The translations under genes were made by a program, and so were the position numbers. The notes below the pieces were generated by a model that was not told the origin of the DNA, did not search any database, and saw only the letters and a program-made list of their open reading frames with translations. 64,000 nucleotides of DNA from Holdemania massiliensis AP2. GTDB lineage: Bacteria; Bacillota_I; Bacilli_A; Erysipelotrichales; Erysipelotrichaceae. Shown here in pieces: positions 9,415 to 18,210 of this stretch (within the stretch, counting starts at the first letter, position 1; every line of letters starts with the position of its first letter). Location: NCBI RefSeq assembly GCF_000327285.1, contig NZ_HE998567.1, forward strand, positions 59,136 to 123,135, written 5' to 3'.

Positions 9415-9822
9415 ATGGGAGTATTGGATAAAATGAAGAATTTCATCGCTCCAGTCGACGATGATTACGATGAGGAAGAACTGGAAGTAGAAGAAGACGA
9501 GATTGCCGCACCCGTCAAATATGAACAGCCGCAGACTAAAGGTGTAACCAAGATCGCTTCGGATACGAAAATGGTTTTATTTGAGCCGCGTTCATTTGAC
9601 GAGGCTGAGGAAGTCGCGAAGCATTTAAAGGAAAGACGGGCTGCCGTTGTCAATCTGCATCGGCTGCAGCGGGAATATGCGCAGCGTACAATTGACTTTT
9701 TGACAGGCGTTGTCTTTGCTTTAGATGGAACGATTCAGAAAATCGGTCACAATGTCATTCTGTGCACGCCTAAATCCATCGCCGTCCACGGTGAGATCAG
9801 CTTGGACAGCGACGAGGAATAG
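9415..9822 (+). CDS. sepF: Cell division protein SepF
   Basis: 135-residue FtsZ-associated septum protein. It has an N-terminal amphipathic membrane helix (MGVLDKMKNFIAP), an acidic linker rich in D and E, then the SepF core (TKMVLFEPRSFDEAEEVAKHLKERRAAVVNLHRL through DFLTGVVFALDGTIQKIG). Start is ATG 9415 after GGAAGGTG. The stop TAG overlaps the next gene's GTG by one base. First gene of the division cluster. Confidence 0.92.
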   Translation: MGVLDKMKNFIAPVDDDYDEEELEVEEDEIAAPVKYEQPQTKGVTKIASDTKMVLFEPRSFDEAEEVAKHLKERRAAVVNLHRLQREYAQRTIDFLTGVVFALDGTIQKIGHNVILCTPKSIAVHGEISLDSDEE

Positions 9823-10574
9823 TGCGGAACGCGCATTTTTCAAAGTCGGATGACGCCGCGCTGCAGGCCCGGCTGGAAGACTGGATGGATCAGTGCAGGA
9901 CGCGCCGCAAGCCGGTGCGCTCCTGTTTTCTTTCACCTGCCCAACAGGCTTTTCTGACCCCGTTTCTGCCTTGGGATCTGGCGTACAAATGGGATGGCGG
10001 CTGTTTGGGGGCAGAGCGGAAAAAGTTGATTCTGGCGCCTGAGGAAGCCGATTTAAGCAGCGATATTGTCTGTCTGACCGCCCGGATTTCGGATAAATTT
10101 GTGCAGCTGAAACATCCGGATGTTCTGGGAGCTTTGATGAATCTGGATCTGGATCGTTCGCAGTTTGGCGATCTGTGGGTCGAGCCGGGGCGGATTGTGA
10201 TCTATACCAGTGATGACCTGGCAGATTATGTCTGCATGAACCTGACGCGGATTCATCGCTTGTCAATTCAGCTGCAGCGATCCTCAATGCGGTATGAGCC
10301 AGCCGTTGAAAAACAGACGCTGACAGTGATCGTGACTGCATTGCGGTTAGACTGTGTGATCGGCGGGCTGTGCCGGATGTCACGGGCTAAGGCGCAGGAG
10401 CTCATCCGGGCGCAGAAGGTTTCCGTGAATCATAAAATTCTTGATGAATGCGACTTTCTGTGTCATAATGAAGACACGATTTCCGTGCGCGGGTACGGGC
10501 GTTTTGTGCTGAAAGGCCAGCGCGGACAGACCCGCAGCGACCGGATCGTTGCCGAATTTGAAAAATACGTTTAG
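9822..10574 (+). CDS. ylmH: S4-domain RNA-binding protein YlmH
   Basis: 250-residue protein with a C-terminal S4 RNA-binding domain (LDCVIGGLCRMSRAKAQELIRAQKVSVNHKI, about residues 170-215). It matches YlmH of the sepF-ylmG-ylmH-divIVA cluster; YlmH-type proteins have been linked to ribosome rescue. Translation starts at GTG 9822, inside the sepF stop (TAGTG), with GAGG upstream, so coupling to sepF is expected. YlmG, often between sepF and ylmH, is absent. Confidence 0.87.
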   Translation: MRNAHFSKSDDAALQARLEDWMDQCRTRRKPVRSCFLSPAQQAFLTPFLPWDLAYKWDGGCLGAERKKLILAPEEADLSSDIVCLTARISDKFVQLKHPDVLGALMNLDLDRSQFGDLWVEPGRIVIYTSDDLADYVCMNLTRIHRLSIQLQRSSMRYEPAVEKQTLTVIVTALRLDCVIGGLCRMSRAKAQELIRAQKVSVNHKILDECDFLCHNEDTISVRGYGRFVLKGQRGQTRSDRIVAEFEKYV

Positions 10575-10588
10575 AGAGGGGGATTTCT

Positions 10589-11062
10589 TTGGAACCGGGA
10601 ACACCGAAATTCCGACTGATGAAAAACGGATATGACCGCTTTGCCGTCGATAATGCGGTTGACCGGTACGTCCAGGAAATAGATTCTCTGAAAAAACAGC
10701 TGGATCTGACCAGTCGTCAGATTCAGTCGGCCAACGAACAGCTGGCGGTGATCCGTCAGCGTTATCAAACCCTGGTCAGCGAATTAACCGTGAAGGAAAA
10801 GGCGGCGGATGATATCGCCCGCCTAGCCCTCAAGGAAGCCAACACGATCATCGAAACCGCGCAGAACAACGCGGATGCGATTGTGAGTGAAGCGCTGACA
10901 ACCGCCCGGATCATTCTCAATGACCTCTCGCGGATCGCGTCGGAGGCGACGGAGATGAAAGGGGATATGCAGGAACAGCTGAGCTCGCTGATGGGCATGC
11001 TGGACCAGTTTGAAATTCCGCCGGTTCCGAAATCGGAATGGCTGAATCACGAAAAGCTTTGA
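10589..11062 (+). CDS. divIVA: DivIVA-family septum/pole protein
   Basis: 157-residue coiled-coil protein. The N-terminus KFRLMKNGYDRFAVDNAVDRYVQEI fits the DivIVA membrane-binding domain (family form FxxxxxGYxxxxVDxF, here degenerate), followed by a long coiled coil to about residue 140. It starts at TTG 10589 with GAGAGGGGG at a good distance. It lies downstream of ylmH as in Bacillus. The N-terminus is more divergent than usual, so it may be a DivIVA-like variant. Confidence 0.82.
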   Translation: MEPGTPKFRLMKNGYDRFAVDNAVDRYVQEIDSLKKQLDLTSRQIQSANEQLAVIRQRYQTLVSELTVKEKAADDIARLALKEANTIIETAQNNADAIVSEALTTARIILNDLSRIASEATEMKGDMQEQLSSLMGMLDQFEIPPVPKSEWLNHEKL

Positions 11063-11063
11063 T

Positions 11064-11287
11064 GCAGGACGCGCCGTTTCCACACAAGCGGGAGTGCAGA
11101 GAGTCTGCGGGATGGTGAAACGCAGAACCCCGGCTGGAACTGGACATCACCTGTGAGCTGTCTTTTTGAATTCAAGTAGAAAAGACCGCGGCTCGGCGTT
11201 ATGAGAAAAGCGCATCGCTGGTGCAAATCAGCGGTGAACGAAGGTGGTACCGCGCATCGTGCGTCCTTTTTGCAGGGGCGCTTTTTT
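11064..11287 (+). promoter_or_regulatory. T-box leader of ileS (isoleucine specifier)
   Basis: tRNA-sensing T-box riboswitch between divIVA and ileS. The T-box sequence AAGGTGGTACCGCG is at 11241-11254. A terminator stem GCGTCC/GGGCGC (about 11261-11281) ends in a T run at 11282-11287. In Stem I the segment GGACATCACC (11142-11151) contains an ATC triplet at 11146-11148, matching the isoleucine codon. Uncharged tRNA-Ile should favour the antiterminator and raise ileS expression. Stem I boundaries are approximate. Confidence 0.9.
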
Positions 11288-11310
11288 ATTGTTTTAGGAG
11301 GTAGAAGGAT

Positions 11311-14040
11311 ATGGATTACAAAAACACACTGCTGATGCCGAATACGAAGTTCGAGATGAGAGGCAAGCTGCCGGCCAAGGAACCGGGCTATCAGAACCGC
11401 TGGAAAGAACAGGCAATCTATGAAAAAATGCTGGAAAAACGAGAAGGCTGCGAGGCCTTTGTGCTGCATGACGGTCCCCCGTATGCCAACGGCGACATTC
11501 ATTTAGGTCATGCGCTGAACAAGATCTTAAAGGATGTCATCGTCCGTTCCCATTACATGGCAGGCTACAAAGTGCCGTATATCCCCGGCTGGGATACGCA
11601 CGGTCTGCCGATTGAAACCGCGATTACCAAGCTGGGCTATGACCGCAAGAAGATGGAACTGTCCGCTTTCCGCAAACTGTGTTACGACTATGCTTTGGAG
11701 CAGGTAGAGCGGCAGAAGGCCGGGTTTTTATCCTTGGGTGTCGTTGGAGATTATGATCACCCCTACATCACGTTAAAGAAAGAATTTGAAGCGCATCAGA
11801 TTCAGATTTTCGGTCAGATGGCGATGGATGGCCTGATCTATAAAGGCTTAAAGCCGGTTTACTGGTCGCCGTCCAGCGAATCTGCGTTGGCGGAAGCAGA
11901 AATCGAATATAAAGATATCAAATCACCGACGATCTTCGTCAAGTTTGCGGTCAAGGACGGCAAGGGGATCCTGGACAGCGATACCTCGTTTGTGATCTGG
12001 ACGACAACGCCGTGGACGATTCCGGCCAATCTGGCAATCTGTCTGAATCCGGAGCTGACCTATGCGTTAGTCGACAGTGAAAAAGGCAAGCTGATCGTGC
12101 TGGAAGAACTGATTGATTCGCTGTGGACGAAGTTTGGTTTGGAGAAAAAGGAAATCCTGAAGACGTTCAAGGGCCGTGAGCTGGAAATGATCACCTGCCA
12201 GCACCCGCTGTATGACCGCGAATCCTTGATCATCCTGGGCGATCACGTTACCGCGGATGCCGGTACAGGATGCGTCCATACCGCTCCAGGTTTTGGTGCT
12301 GACGACTTCTTCGTCGGACAGAAATATGGACTGCCGGCGTATTGCAATGTCGATGAGCACGGCTGCATGATGGAGGATGCCGGAGACTGGCTGAAAGGTC
12401 AGTATGTCGACGATGCCAACAAGACCGTGGCCAACCGTCTGGATGAGCTGGGCGCGTTATTGAAGCTGGAGTGGATCACGCACTCCTATCCGCATGACTG
12501 GCGGACGAAAAAGCCGATCATCTTCCGGGCGACAACCCAATGGTTTGCCTCGATCGACAAGATCCGTACGGAGCTGTTGGATCAGATTGACAAGGTGGAC
12601 TGGATTCCGAAGTGGGGCCAGCAGCGGATGCACAACATGATCGCTGACCGCGGCGACTGGTGTATTTCCCGCCAGCGTGCCTGGGGCGTGCCGATTCCGA
12701 TTTTCTACAACGAAGATGGTTCGCCGATCATGGAAAAAGCGGTCTTTGAGCATGTTGCTGATCTGTTCCGCGAACATGGAAGTAACATCTGGTTTGAGAA
12801 GGATGCGAAAGAACTGCTTCCGGAAGGTTATGCCAATCCGGCTTCCCCGCACGGAGAATTTACAAAGGAAACAGACACGATGGACGTCTGGTTTGATTCC
12901 GGTTCCTCACATACCGGAGCGATGATCGAACGCGGTCTGGGCTATCCGGCAGATCTGTATTTTGAAGGCAGCGATCAGTACCGCGGCTGGTTTAACTCGT
13001 CGCTGATCGTCGGTATCGCTGTACATGGACAGGCGCCGTACAAACAGGTATTAAGTCATGGCTTTGTCATGGACGGCAAAGGCGTCAAGATGAGCAAGTC
13101 GCAGTGGAACGCTGTCGCGCCGGGTGAGATCACCAAGAAATACGGCGCGGATATCCTGCGGCTATGGGCGGCCAGCGTTGACTATCAGGCGGACTGCAGC
13201 ATGTCTGAAGAGATCTTGAAGCAGATCAGTGAAAACTACCGCAAGGTCAGAAACACATTCCGCTTCCTGTTAGCCAATATCAACAACGAGGAAGACTTCA
13301 CCCGTGCGGATCTGGTTGCCGTCAGCGAACTGCCGAAGCTGGATCAGTACATGCTGGCGCTGCTGAACGACGTTAATGAGAAGTGTCAGCTGGCTTATCA
13401 AGAATATCGGTTCTCAGATGTCACAACGCTGCTGACTAATCTGATGACCAATGAATTCTCCGCTTACTACCTCGACTTTACCAAGGATATTCTGTATATC
13501 GAGCAGAAGGATTCACCACGCCGCCGTCAGGTTCAGACGGTGCTGTACCATGCGGTCGATGTGTTAGTCCGGCTGTGGGCGCCGATCTTAGTCCATACCG
13601 CGGAAGAGGTCAACGATTTCTTCCAGGGTGAAGCCGAAAGCATCCATCTGGGCAAGTTTGCCGAAATGTTTGCGGTGGAGGACGCCGAAGCCTTAAAGGC
13701 CCAGGTTGCGCGGCTGATGCTGATCCGCTCCGATATCTTCAAAGCACTGGAGGAAGCCCGTGCGGCTAAGGTCATCGGCAAGTCGCTGGAGGCCGAAGTG
13801 CTGGTCAATGTCAGTGATGAGGATCGGGCATTGATCGCCGAGCTGTGTGGGGATCAGTTCCATCAGTGGCTGATTGTTTCCAAAGTCAGCTTCTCGATTG
13901 ATGAGCTGAAATCCTATGAAGTCTGCCAGGTTGAAATCGTACCGGCCGAAGGCACTGTCTGCCCACGCTGCTGGAACCTTTCCGAACAGGCGGACGAAGA
14001 AGGACTGTGCCCGCGCTGCCGCAAGGTGCTGGGTAAATAA
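11311..14040 (+). CDS. ileS: Isoleucyl-tRNA synthetase
   Basis: 909-residue class I aminoacyl-tRNA synthetase charging tRNA-Ile. The HIGH motif is HLGH (residues 64-67), the KMSKS loop is intact (593-597), and the CP1 editing domain lies between (DAGTGCVHTAPGFGADD). The C-terminal zinc knuckle CPRCW...CPRC marks the bacterial type. TAGGAGG precedes ATG 11311, directly after the T-box. Full family length. Confidence 0.97.
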   Translation: MDYKNTLLMPNTKFEMRGKLPAKEPGYQNRWKEQAIYEKMLEKREGCEAFVLHDGPPYANGDIHLGHALNKILKDVIVRSHYMAGYKVPYIPGWDTHGLPIETAITKLGYDRKKMELSAFRKLCYDYALEQVERQKAGFLSLGVVGDYDHPYITLKKEFEAHQIQIFGQMAMDGLIYKGLKPVYWSPSSESALAEAEIEYKDIKSPTIFVKFAVKDGKGILDSDTSFVIWTTTPWTIPANLAICLNPELTYALVDSEKGKLIVLEELIDSLWTKFGLEKKEILKTFKGRELEMITCQHPLYDRESLIILGDHVTADAGTGCVHTAPGFGADDFFVGQKYGLPAYCNVDEHGCMMEDAGDWLKGQYVDDANKTVANRLDELGALLKLEWITHSYPHDWRTKKPIIFRATTQWFASIDKIRTELLDQIDKVDWIPKWGQQRMHNMIADRGDWCISRQRAWGVPIPIFYNEDGSPIMEKAVFEHVADLFREHGSNIWFEKDAKELLPEGYANPASPHGEFTKETDTMDVWFDSGSSHTGAMIERGLGYPADLYFEGSDQYRGWFNSSLIVGIAVHGQAPYKQVLSHGFVMDGKGVKMSKSQWNAVAPGEITKKYGADILRLWAASVDYQADCSMSEEILKQISENYRKVRNTFRFLLANINNEEDFTRADLVAVSELPKLDQYMLALLNDVNEKCQLAYQEYRFSDVTTLLTNLMTNEFSAYYLDFTKDILYIEQKDSPRRRQVQTVLYHAVDVLVRLWAPILVHTAEEVNDFFQGEAESIHLGKFAEMFAVEDAEALKAQVARLMLIRSDIFKALEEARAAKVIGKSLEAEVLVNVSDEDRALIAELCGDQFHQWLIVSKVSFSIDELKSYEVCQVEIVPAEGTVCPRCWNLSEQADEEGLCPRCRKVLGK

Positions 14041-14064
14041 GCTGGTGATTTTTTAGAACCGTTC

Positions 14065-14100
14065 AGATCCTGATGCAGAATTTCTGCACGGGATCTTTTT
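14065..14100 (+). terminator. Terminator of ileS
   Basis: AGATCC (14065-14070) pairs with GGATCT (14091-14096), with an inner TGCAGAA/TTCTGCA stem and a T run. Placed 24 bases after the stop. Confidence 0.85.
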
Positions 14101-14258
14101 ATCTTTTCAGAAAAACGAGCTAAATCGTTGTGCGCTATTGGATCAATTATGAAATCAGATCCATTCCTTGCTTTGCCAAAGGGAATAGGAAGGCTGTAAA
14201 AGTTAGACAAAAGACCATGATCGTTGACGTCTTTTTCGTTTCTTTGTAGGAAGGAATC

Positions 14259-14267
14259 TGATATAAT
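14259..14267 (+). promoter_or_regulatory. Extended -10 promoter of the yqeG operon
   Basis: TGATATAAT 22 bases upstream of yqeG, same nonamer as at sepF; no clear -35. TTGACG at 14224 is too far (32 bases). Confidence 0.65.
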
Positions 14268-14289
14268 CATTAAGATAAGGAGGAACCGT

Positions 14290-14817
14290 ATGCTGCTGAA
14301 ATACTTCACGCCTGCGCTCTATCTGAAAAGCTTCGAAGATCTGGATCTGAACTGGCTGATCAGCCGGAAGATCCGGCTTTTGATTTTAGATATCGACAAC
14401 ACGCTGGCTGCCCATGATGAACAGACAGCCGGTGTTCAAGCCCAAGCGTTTGTTCAAAAATTGAAAGATCATGGCATTCAGGCAGTGGTCATGTCGAATA
14501 ATAATAAAGACCGCGTCAGTCTGTTTGCTTCCAGTCTGGACGTACCGTATTATTATTTCTCAACAAAGCCGCTGAAGCGGATGTATAAAAAAGTTCTGCG
14601 CGACACCGGATTGCAGCCGGAGCAGTGTGCGGTGATCGGCGATCAGCTGCTGACGGATATTCTCGGTGGCAATCGAATGCATTTTGTAACGATTTTAACA
14701 ACACCGCTGGTCAGCCGGGATATCACCTGGACAAAGTTGAACCGGCTGGTTGAAAACCAGGTTTACCGGTGTTTGGAACAGGCTGAAATCTTGAAAAGGG
14801 GAGAATACGATGAGTGA
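14290..14817 (+). CDS. yqeG: YqeG-family HAD phosphatase
   Basis: 175-residue HAD hydrolase. Motif I is DIDNTLAAHD, motif II VVMSNN, then the KPLKRMYKK lysine region and the GDQLLTDILGGNR acidic motif. AAGGAGG precedes ATG 14290. Family member of unknown substrate, conserved at the head of the yqeH-yhbY-nadD cluster. The stop overlaps yqeH (ATG 14810), so the two are coupled. Confidence 0.88.
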   Translation: MLLKYFTPALYLKSFEDLDLNWLISRKIRLLILDIDNTLAAHDEQTAGVQAQAFVQKLKDHGIQAVVMSNNNKDRVSLFASSLDVPYYYFSTKPLKRMYKKVLRDTGLQPEQCAVIGDQLLTDILGGNRMHFVTILTTPLVSRDITWTKLNRLVENQVYRCLEQAEILKRGEYDE

Positions 14818-15868
14818 AAAATGTCAGGGCTGCGGCGCCGTACTGCAGCATGATCAGCCGGGGGCGGCTGGCTATACGCCGAAGGTTGGCAGCAAGCTGT
14901 GCCAGCGCTGCTTCCGCCTGACGCATTATGATGATCTGCAGTTTTCGATGCGGGAGGGCATTGATCCTGATCGAATTCTGGCTCAGATCCATACAATGGA
15001 CGCCCTGGTGCTGTGGGTTGTCGATCTGTTTGATCTGGAAGCGAGTCTCTTGGACGGTATGAATCGTCATCTGTTCGGTAAGGATGTGATCGTCGTCGGG
15101 ACCAAGCGCGATCTGCTTCCGGAAACGGTCGGCAATGAGAAGCTGGCCCGGTTTATCTACGGGCGCTTAAAGGCGTTGGATATCCATGTTCAAGGGCTGG
15201 TCGTGACCGGCAAAAATATCCCCGGCGGCCCGGAAGAGGTGCTGCATGCCCTGCATTGGGCACACGGCAAGGATGTCGTGGTGATGGGGATGGCCAACGC
15301 CGGCAAAAGTACGCTGCTCAATGCGTTAATTGACAAACCGCAGCTGACCAGTTCGCGCTATCCCGGAACGACGCTGGATTTCAATCCGATAGTCATTGAC
15401 GGCGTCACGGTTTACGATACGCCGGGGCTGACGCCGCGCAATTCCATGCTGCTGCATTTAGCGGAAAACGATCTGAAAACCGTGCTGCCGTCTAAAGCGG
15501 TCAAACCGGTCGGCTTTCAGCTGCGCGGGGATCAAAGCTTTGCGGTCGGCGGATTATGCCGGATTGATATTCTGAATGCCAAACCGGCTTCGGCGGTGTT
15601 CTACTGCAGCAATCTGCTGGAGCTGCACCGCGGGCGGGTGGATAAGGCCGATGAGTTGTGGCAGAAGCATTATGGTGAACTGCTGCAGCCGGTACCGACA
15701 ACCGCACCGGTGAACCAGTGGAAACGAACTCTACTGACGCCGTTAGGCGAGAAAGAAGATATTGTGATTCCAGGGATTGGCTGGATGTCGCTGAGCGGAA
15801 ATTACGATCAGATCGTCGTCACCCATCCTCAGGAAATCGAAATTAAACAAAGAAAGGCAATGATATAG
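14810..15868 (+). CDS. yqeH: Circularly permuted ribosome-assembly GTPase YqeH
   Basis: 352 residues. An N-terminal zinc finger (C5, C8, C31, C34) is followed by GTPase motifs in permuted order: G4 TKRD (about 98), G1 GMANAGKST (about 161), G3 DTPG (about 203). This order marks the YqeH/YjeQ class of 30S biogenesis factors. It overlaps yqeG by 8 bases and is followed immediately by yhbY. Confidence 0.93.
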   Translation: MSEKCQGCGAVLQHDQPGAAGYTPKVGSKLCQRCFRLTHYDDLQFSMREGIDPDRILAQIHTMDALVLWVVDLFDLEASLLDGMNRHLFGKDVIVVGTKRDLLPETVGNEKLARFIYGRLKALDIHVQGLVVTGKNIPGGPEEVLHALHWAHGKDVVVMGMANAGKSTLLNALIDKPQLTSSRYPGTTLDFNPIVIDGVTVYDTPGLTPRNSMLLHLAENDLKTVLPSKAVKPVGFQLRGDQSFAVGGLCRIDILNAKPASAVFYCSNLLELHRGRVDKADELWQKHYGELLQPVPTTAPVNQWKRTLLTPLGEKEDIVIPGIGWMSLSGNYDQIVVTHPQEIEIKQRKAMI

Positions 15869-16162
15869 ATGTTAACCAATAAACAGAAAAGTACGCTGCG
15901 CTCGATGGCGAATTCGCTGCGGCCGCTCTTTCAGGTCGGCAAAGACGGTGTCTCGCACAATTTGATCAACACGCTGTCTGATTCGCTGGAAGCTCATGAA
16001 TTAGTCAAGCTCAATATATTAAAGACCTGCTCAGAGGATGTCCGGCAGGTCGCTCTGGATCTGTCCAGCGGCACGCATGCCGAGGTTGTGCAGATCATCG
16101 GAAGAACGATTGTGCTGTACCGCGAAAGCCGCGAGCACCGCAGAATCGAGCTGCCGCGATGA
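15869..16162 (+). CDS. yhbY: CRM-domain RNA-binding protein YhbY
   Basis: 97-residue CRS1/YhbY domain, a small ribosome-associated RNA-binding protein. The conserved start reads LTNKQKSTLRSMANSLRPLFQVGKDGVS (GxxG loop region). Its ATG directly follows the yqeH stop, and its stop overlaps the nadD start (ATGA). Confidence 0.92.
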   Translation: MLTNKQKSTLRSMANSLRPLFQVGKDGVSHNLINTLSDSLEAHELVKLNILKTCSEDVRQVALDLSSGTHAEVVQIIGRTIVLYRESREHRRIELPR

Positions 16163-17181
16163 AAATCGGACTGTTGGGCGGAACCTTTGATCCGATCCAT
16201 AACGGTCATCTGGCGATCGCCAAGACGGCTTTGAAGCAGCTGAGATTGGATCAGGTCTGGTTTGTTCCGTCGCTGAAAACCCCGTTGAAGGACCGGGTGC
16301 TGACGCCCTTTGAGCTGCGTGTGGCGATGATGGAGAAGGCGCTGCAGCCCTATCGGCGGATGAAGATCTGCCTGGTTGAAAAAGACCTGCCGACCCCTTC
16401 CTATACCATCAACACCGTCAGAACGTTGAAGAAACAGGTTCCTGACGCAGATTTCGTATGGATCATCGGCGATGATCAGTACGCCAATCTTGATCACTGG
16501 AAAGACGTCGATCAGCTGCGTCAGCTTGTCCAGTTTGCGGTATTCAGCCGGCAGGGAATCGCCGTTAAGCAGCCGGGTTTTCTCTATGTAGAAAACTTCG
16601 CTCATTCCGCTTCCTCGACGGCTGTCCGGCAGGGAGCCTTAAAAGACGTGCCGAAGTCAGTGCGGCGGATCATTCATGACAGCGGGCTGTACGTGGAGGA
16701 GATAGCCAAGGCCTATTGCCATCCGCGTCGCTATCAGCACTGCGTTTCAGTGAGCGAGCTGGCAGTAAAACTGGCCAAGGCTCACGGCGTGAATCCGCGC
16801 AAAGCCTATATTGCAGGGATGCTGCATGATATCGCCAAGGGTCTGGATGAGGAAGCCGCCCGCAACTGGATTGAAGTCTACTGGCCGCAGGCTCTGGATC
16901 AGTCCTGGAAGATCTGGCATCAGTATATTGGGGCAACCTGGCTGAAAACCCGGCTGTATCTCTATGATCGTGAAATCATCGAAGCCGTCAGAGAACATAC
17001 AACCGGAGACTGCCGCAGTGATCTGGCAAAAATTATTTACATCGCGGATAAAATTGATCCTGGCCGCGGTTATGATATCCGCCGTCAGTTGGCGGTATGC
17101 ATGAAGGATCTGGATCAGGGTTTCCATCTGGTTCAGCAGGAACAGAAAATGTATTTACGCAAGGAGGGATTGAATGTCTGA
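16159..17181 (+). CDS. nadD: NadD-YqeK fusion: NaMN adenylyltransferase plus HD hydrolase
   Basis: 340 residues holding two enzymes normally encoded separately. Residues 1-175 are nicotinate-nucleotide adenylyltransferase (GGTFDPIHNGHL at 7-18; WIIGDD; ASSTAVRQG), which makes deamido-NAD. Residues 185-340 are a YqeK-type HD-domain phosphohydrolase (HCVSVSELA, AGMLHDIAKG, the REHTTG region), a family linked to Ap4A symmetric hydrolysis. No stop or start separates them. In Bacillus nadD and yqeK are adjacent genes, so the fusion follows the operon. An independent yqeK start is not excluded, but I see no good ribosome site near the junction. Confidence 0.9.
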   Translation: MKIGLLGGTFDPIHNGHLAIAKTALKQLRLDQVWFVPSLKTPLKDRVLTPFELRVAMMEKALQPYRRMKICLVEKDLPTPSYTINTVRTLKKQVPDADFVWIIGDDQYANLDHWKDVDQLRQLVQFAVFSRQGIAVKQPGFLYVENFAHSASSTAVRQGALKDVPKSVRRIIHDSGLYVEEIAKAYCHPRRYQHCVSVSELAVKLAKAHGVNPRKAYIAGMLHDIAKGLDEEAARNWIEVYWPQALDQSWKIWHQYIGATWLKTRLYLYDREIIEAVREHTTGDCRSDLAKIIYIADKIDPGRGYDIRRQLAVCMKDLDQGFHLVQQEQKMYLRKEGLNV

Positions 17182-17512
17182 ATTACTGCAGTTGGTGGTC
17201 AAGGCCGCAGATCAGCGCTTGGCGGAAGCGATTTCCGTGCTGGATTTCCGCGGTCACAGCCCGTTTACCGATTACTTTGTGATCGCTTCGGCCAAAAATG
17301 AACGAATGGCTGATTCCATCGTCGATCATGTGATTGAGGAAGCCGAAAAGGCCGGATTCGCGGTCCGCAATGTCGAAGGCGGACAGGGCAGCCGATGGCT
17401 GTTAGTCGATCTGTATGAGGTTGTCCTGCACGTCTTTGTCGGCGAAGAACGGCAGGTGTATAATCTGGAAAAGCTGTGGGGCGATCTGCCGCGAATTGAG
17501 GTCGAGCTATGA
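17174..17512 (+). CDS. rsfS: Ribosome silencing factor RsfS
   Basis: 112-residue DUF143/Iojap protein that binds L14 on the 50S subunit and blocks subunit joining. The motifs DFRGHSPFTDYFVIASAKNE and GGQGSRWLLVDLYEVVLHVF are characteristic. Overlaps the nadD-yqeK stop by 8 bases and shares ATGA with the methyltransferase. Confidence 0.93.
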   Translation: MSELLQLVVKAADQRLAEAISVLDFRGHSPFTDYFVIASAKNERMADSIVDHVIEEAEKAGFAVRNVEGGQGSRWLLVDLYEVVLHVFVGEERQVYNLEKLWGDLPRIEVEL

Positions 17513-18210
17513 GCTATGACAGTCTGGCAGCTTATTATGACGCTTTGGTCAAGGATGAGGAAGCCACGGCAGCCTGGCTGGATTATACCCGGCGCTATCT
17601 TGAGCCATGTTCATTGCTGGAGCTGGCCTGCGGCAGCGGTGAGATTTCGATTGCCTTAGCCGAAGCAGGGTACACTGTCGATGCGACAGACTTATCCCCA
17701 GCCATGATTCAGGCGGCTCAGGAGAAACCTCATCCAGACGCGGTAACTTTTCGCGTTATGGATATGCTGGATATGCAGACAGCGCTGTCAGTGGAAGGCA
17801 TTGTGTGCTATTGCGACAGCTTAAATTATTTGACGTCGCTGGATCAGGTGGGACAGTTTATGGATCAAGCTGCAGAATTGCTTGAATCTCATGGCGTTTT
17901 GTTGTTTGATATGCATACGCCTCAGCGATTGGAAGAGTTCACTGAGGAATATATTGAAGAAGGGGTGCTAGAAGATACGCCGTATCAATGGACGATCTTA
18001 AGTGATGAGGATCGGATTTATCAGCACTTTGCTTTCTGGACGTCAGAAGGACTGAAAGAGGAACATCACGTCCAGACTGTTTTCGATCCGCTGGCTGTGC
18101 TTCAGCGGATGGAAGCGGCCGGATTTGAAGTAGAAATCATGACGGATTTTACTCAGCTGGGAATTCAGCCGGGTGAAAAATTATTTTACGCAGGGAGGAA
18201 GAAAGCATGA
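17509..18210 (+). CDS. yqeM: Class I SAM-dependent methyltransferase, YqeM-like
   Basis: 233-residue methyltransferase with motif I LLELACGSGEISIALAE and a post-I acidic residue (DATDLSP). Position after rsfS matches Bacillus yqeM. Substrate unknown. Overlaps rsfS (ATGA) and the following mtnN by 4 bases. Confidence 0.85.
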   Translation: MSYDSLAAYYDALVKDEEATAAWLDYTRRYLEPCSLLELACGSGEISIALAEAGYTVDATDLSPAMIQAAQEKPHPDAVTFRVMDMLDMQTALSVEGIVCYCDSLNYLTSLDQVGQFMDQAAELLESHGVLLFDMHTPQRLEEFTEEYIEEGVLEDTPYQWTILSDEDRIYQHFAFWTSEGLKEEHHVQTVFDPLAVLQRMEAAGFEVEIMTDFTQLGIQPGEKLFYAGRKKA

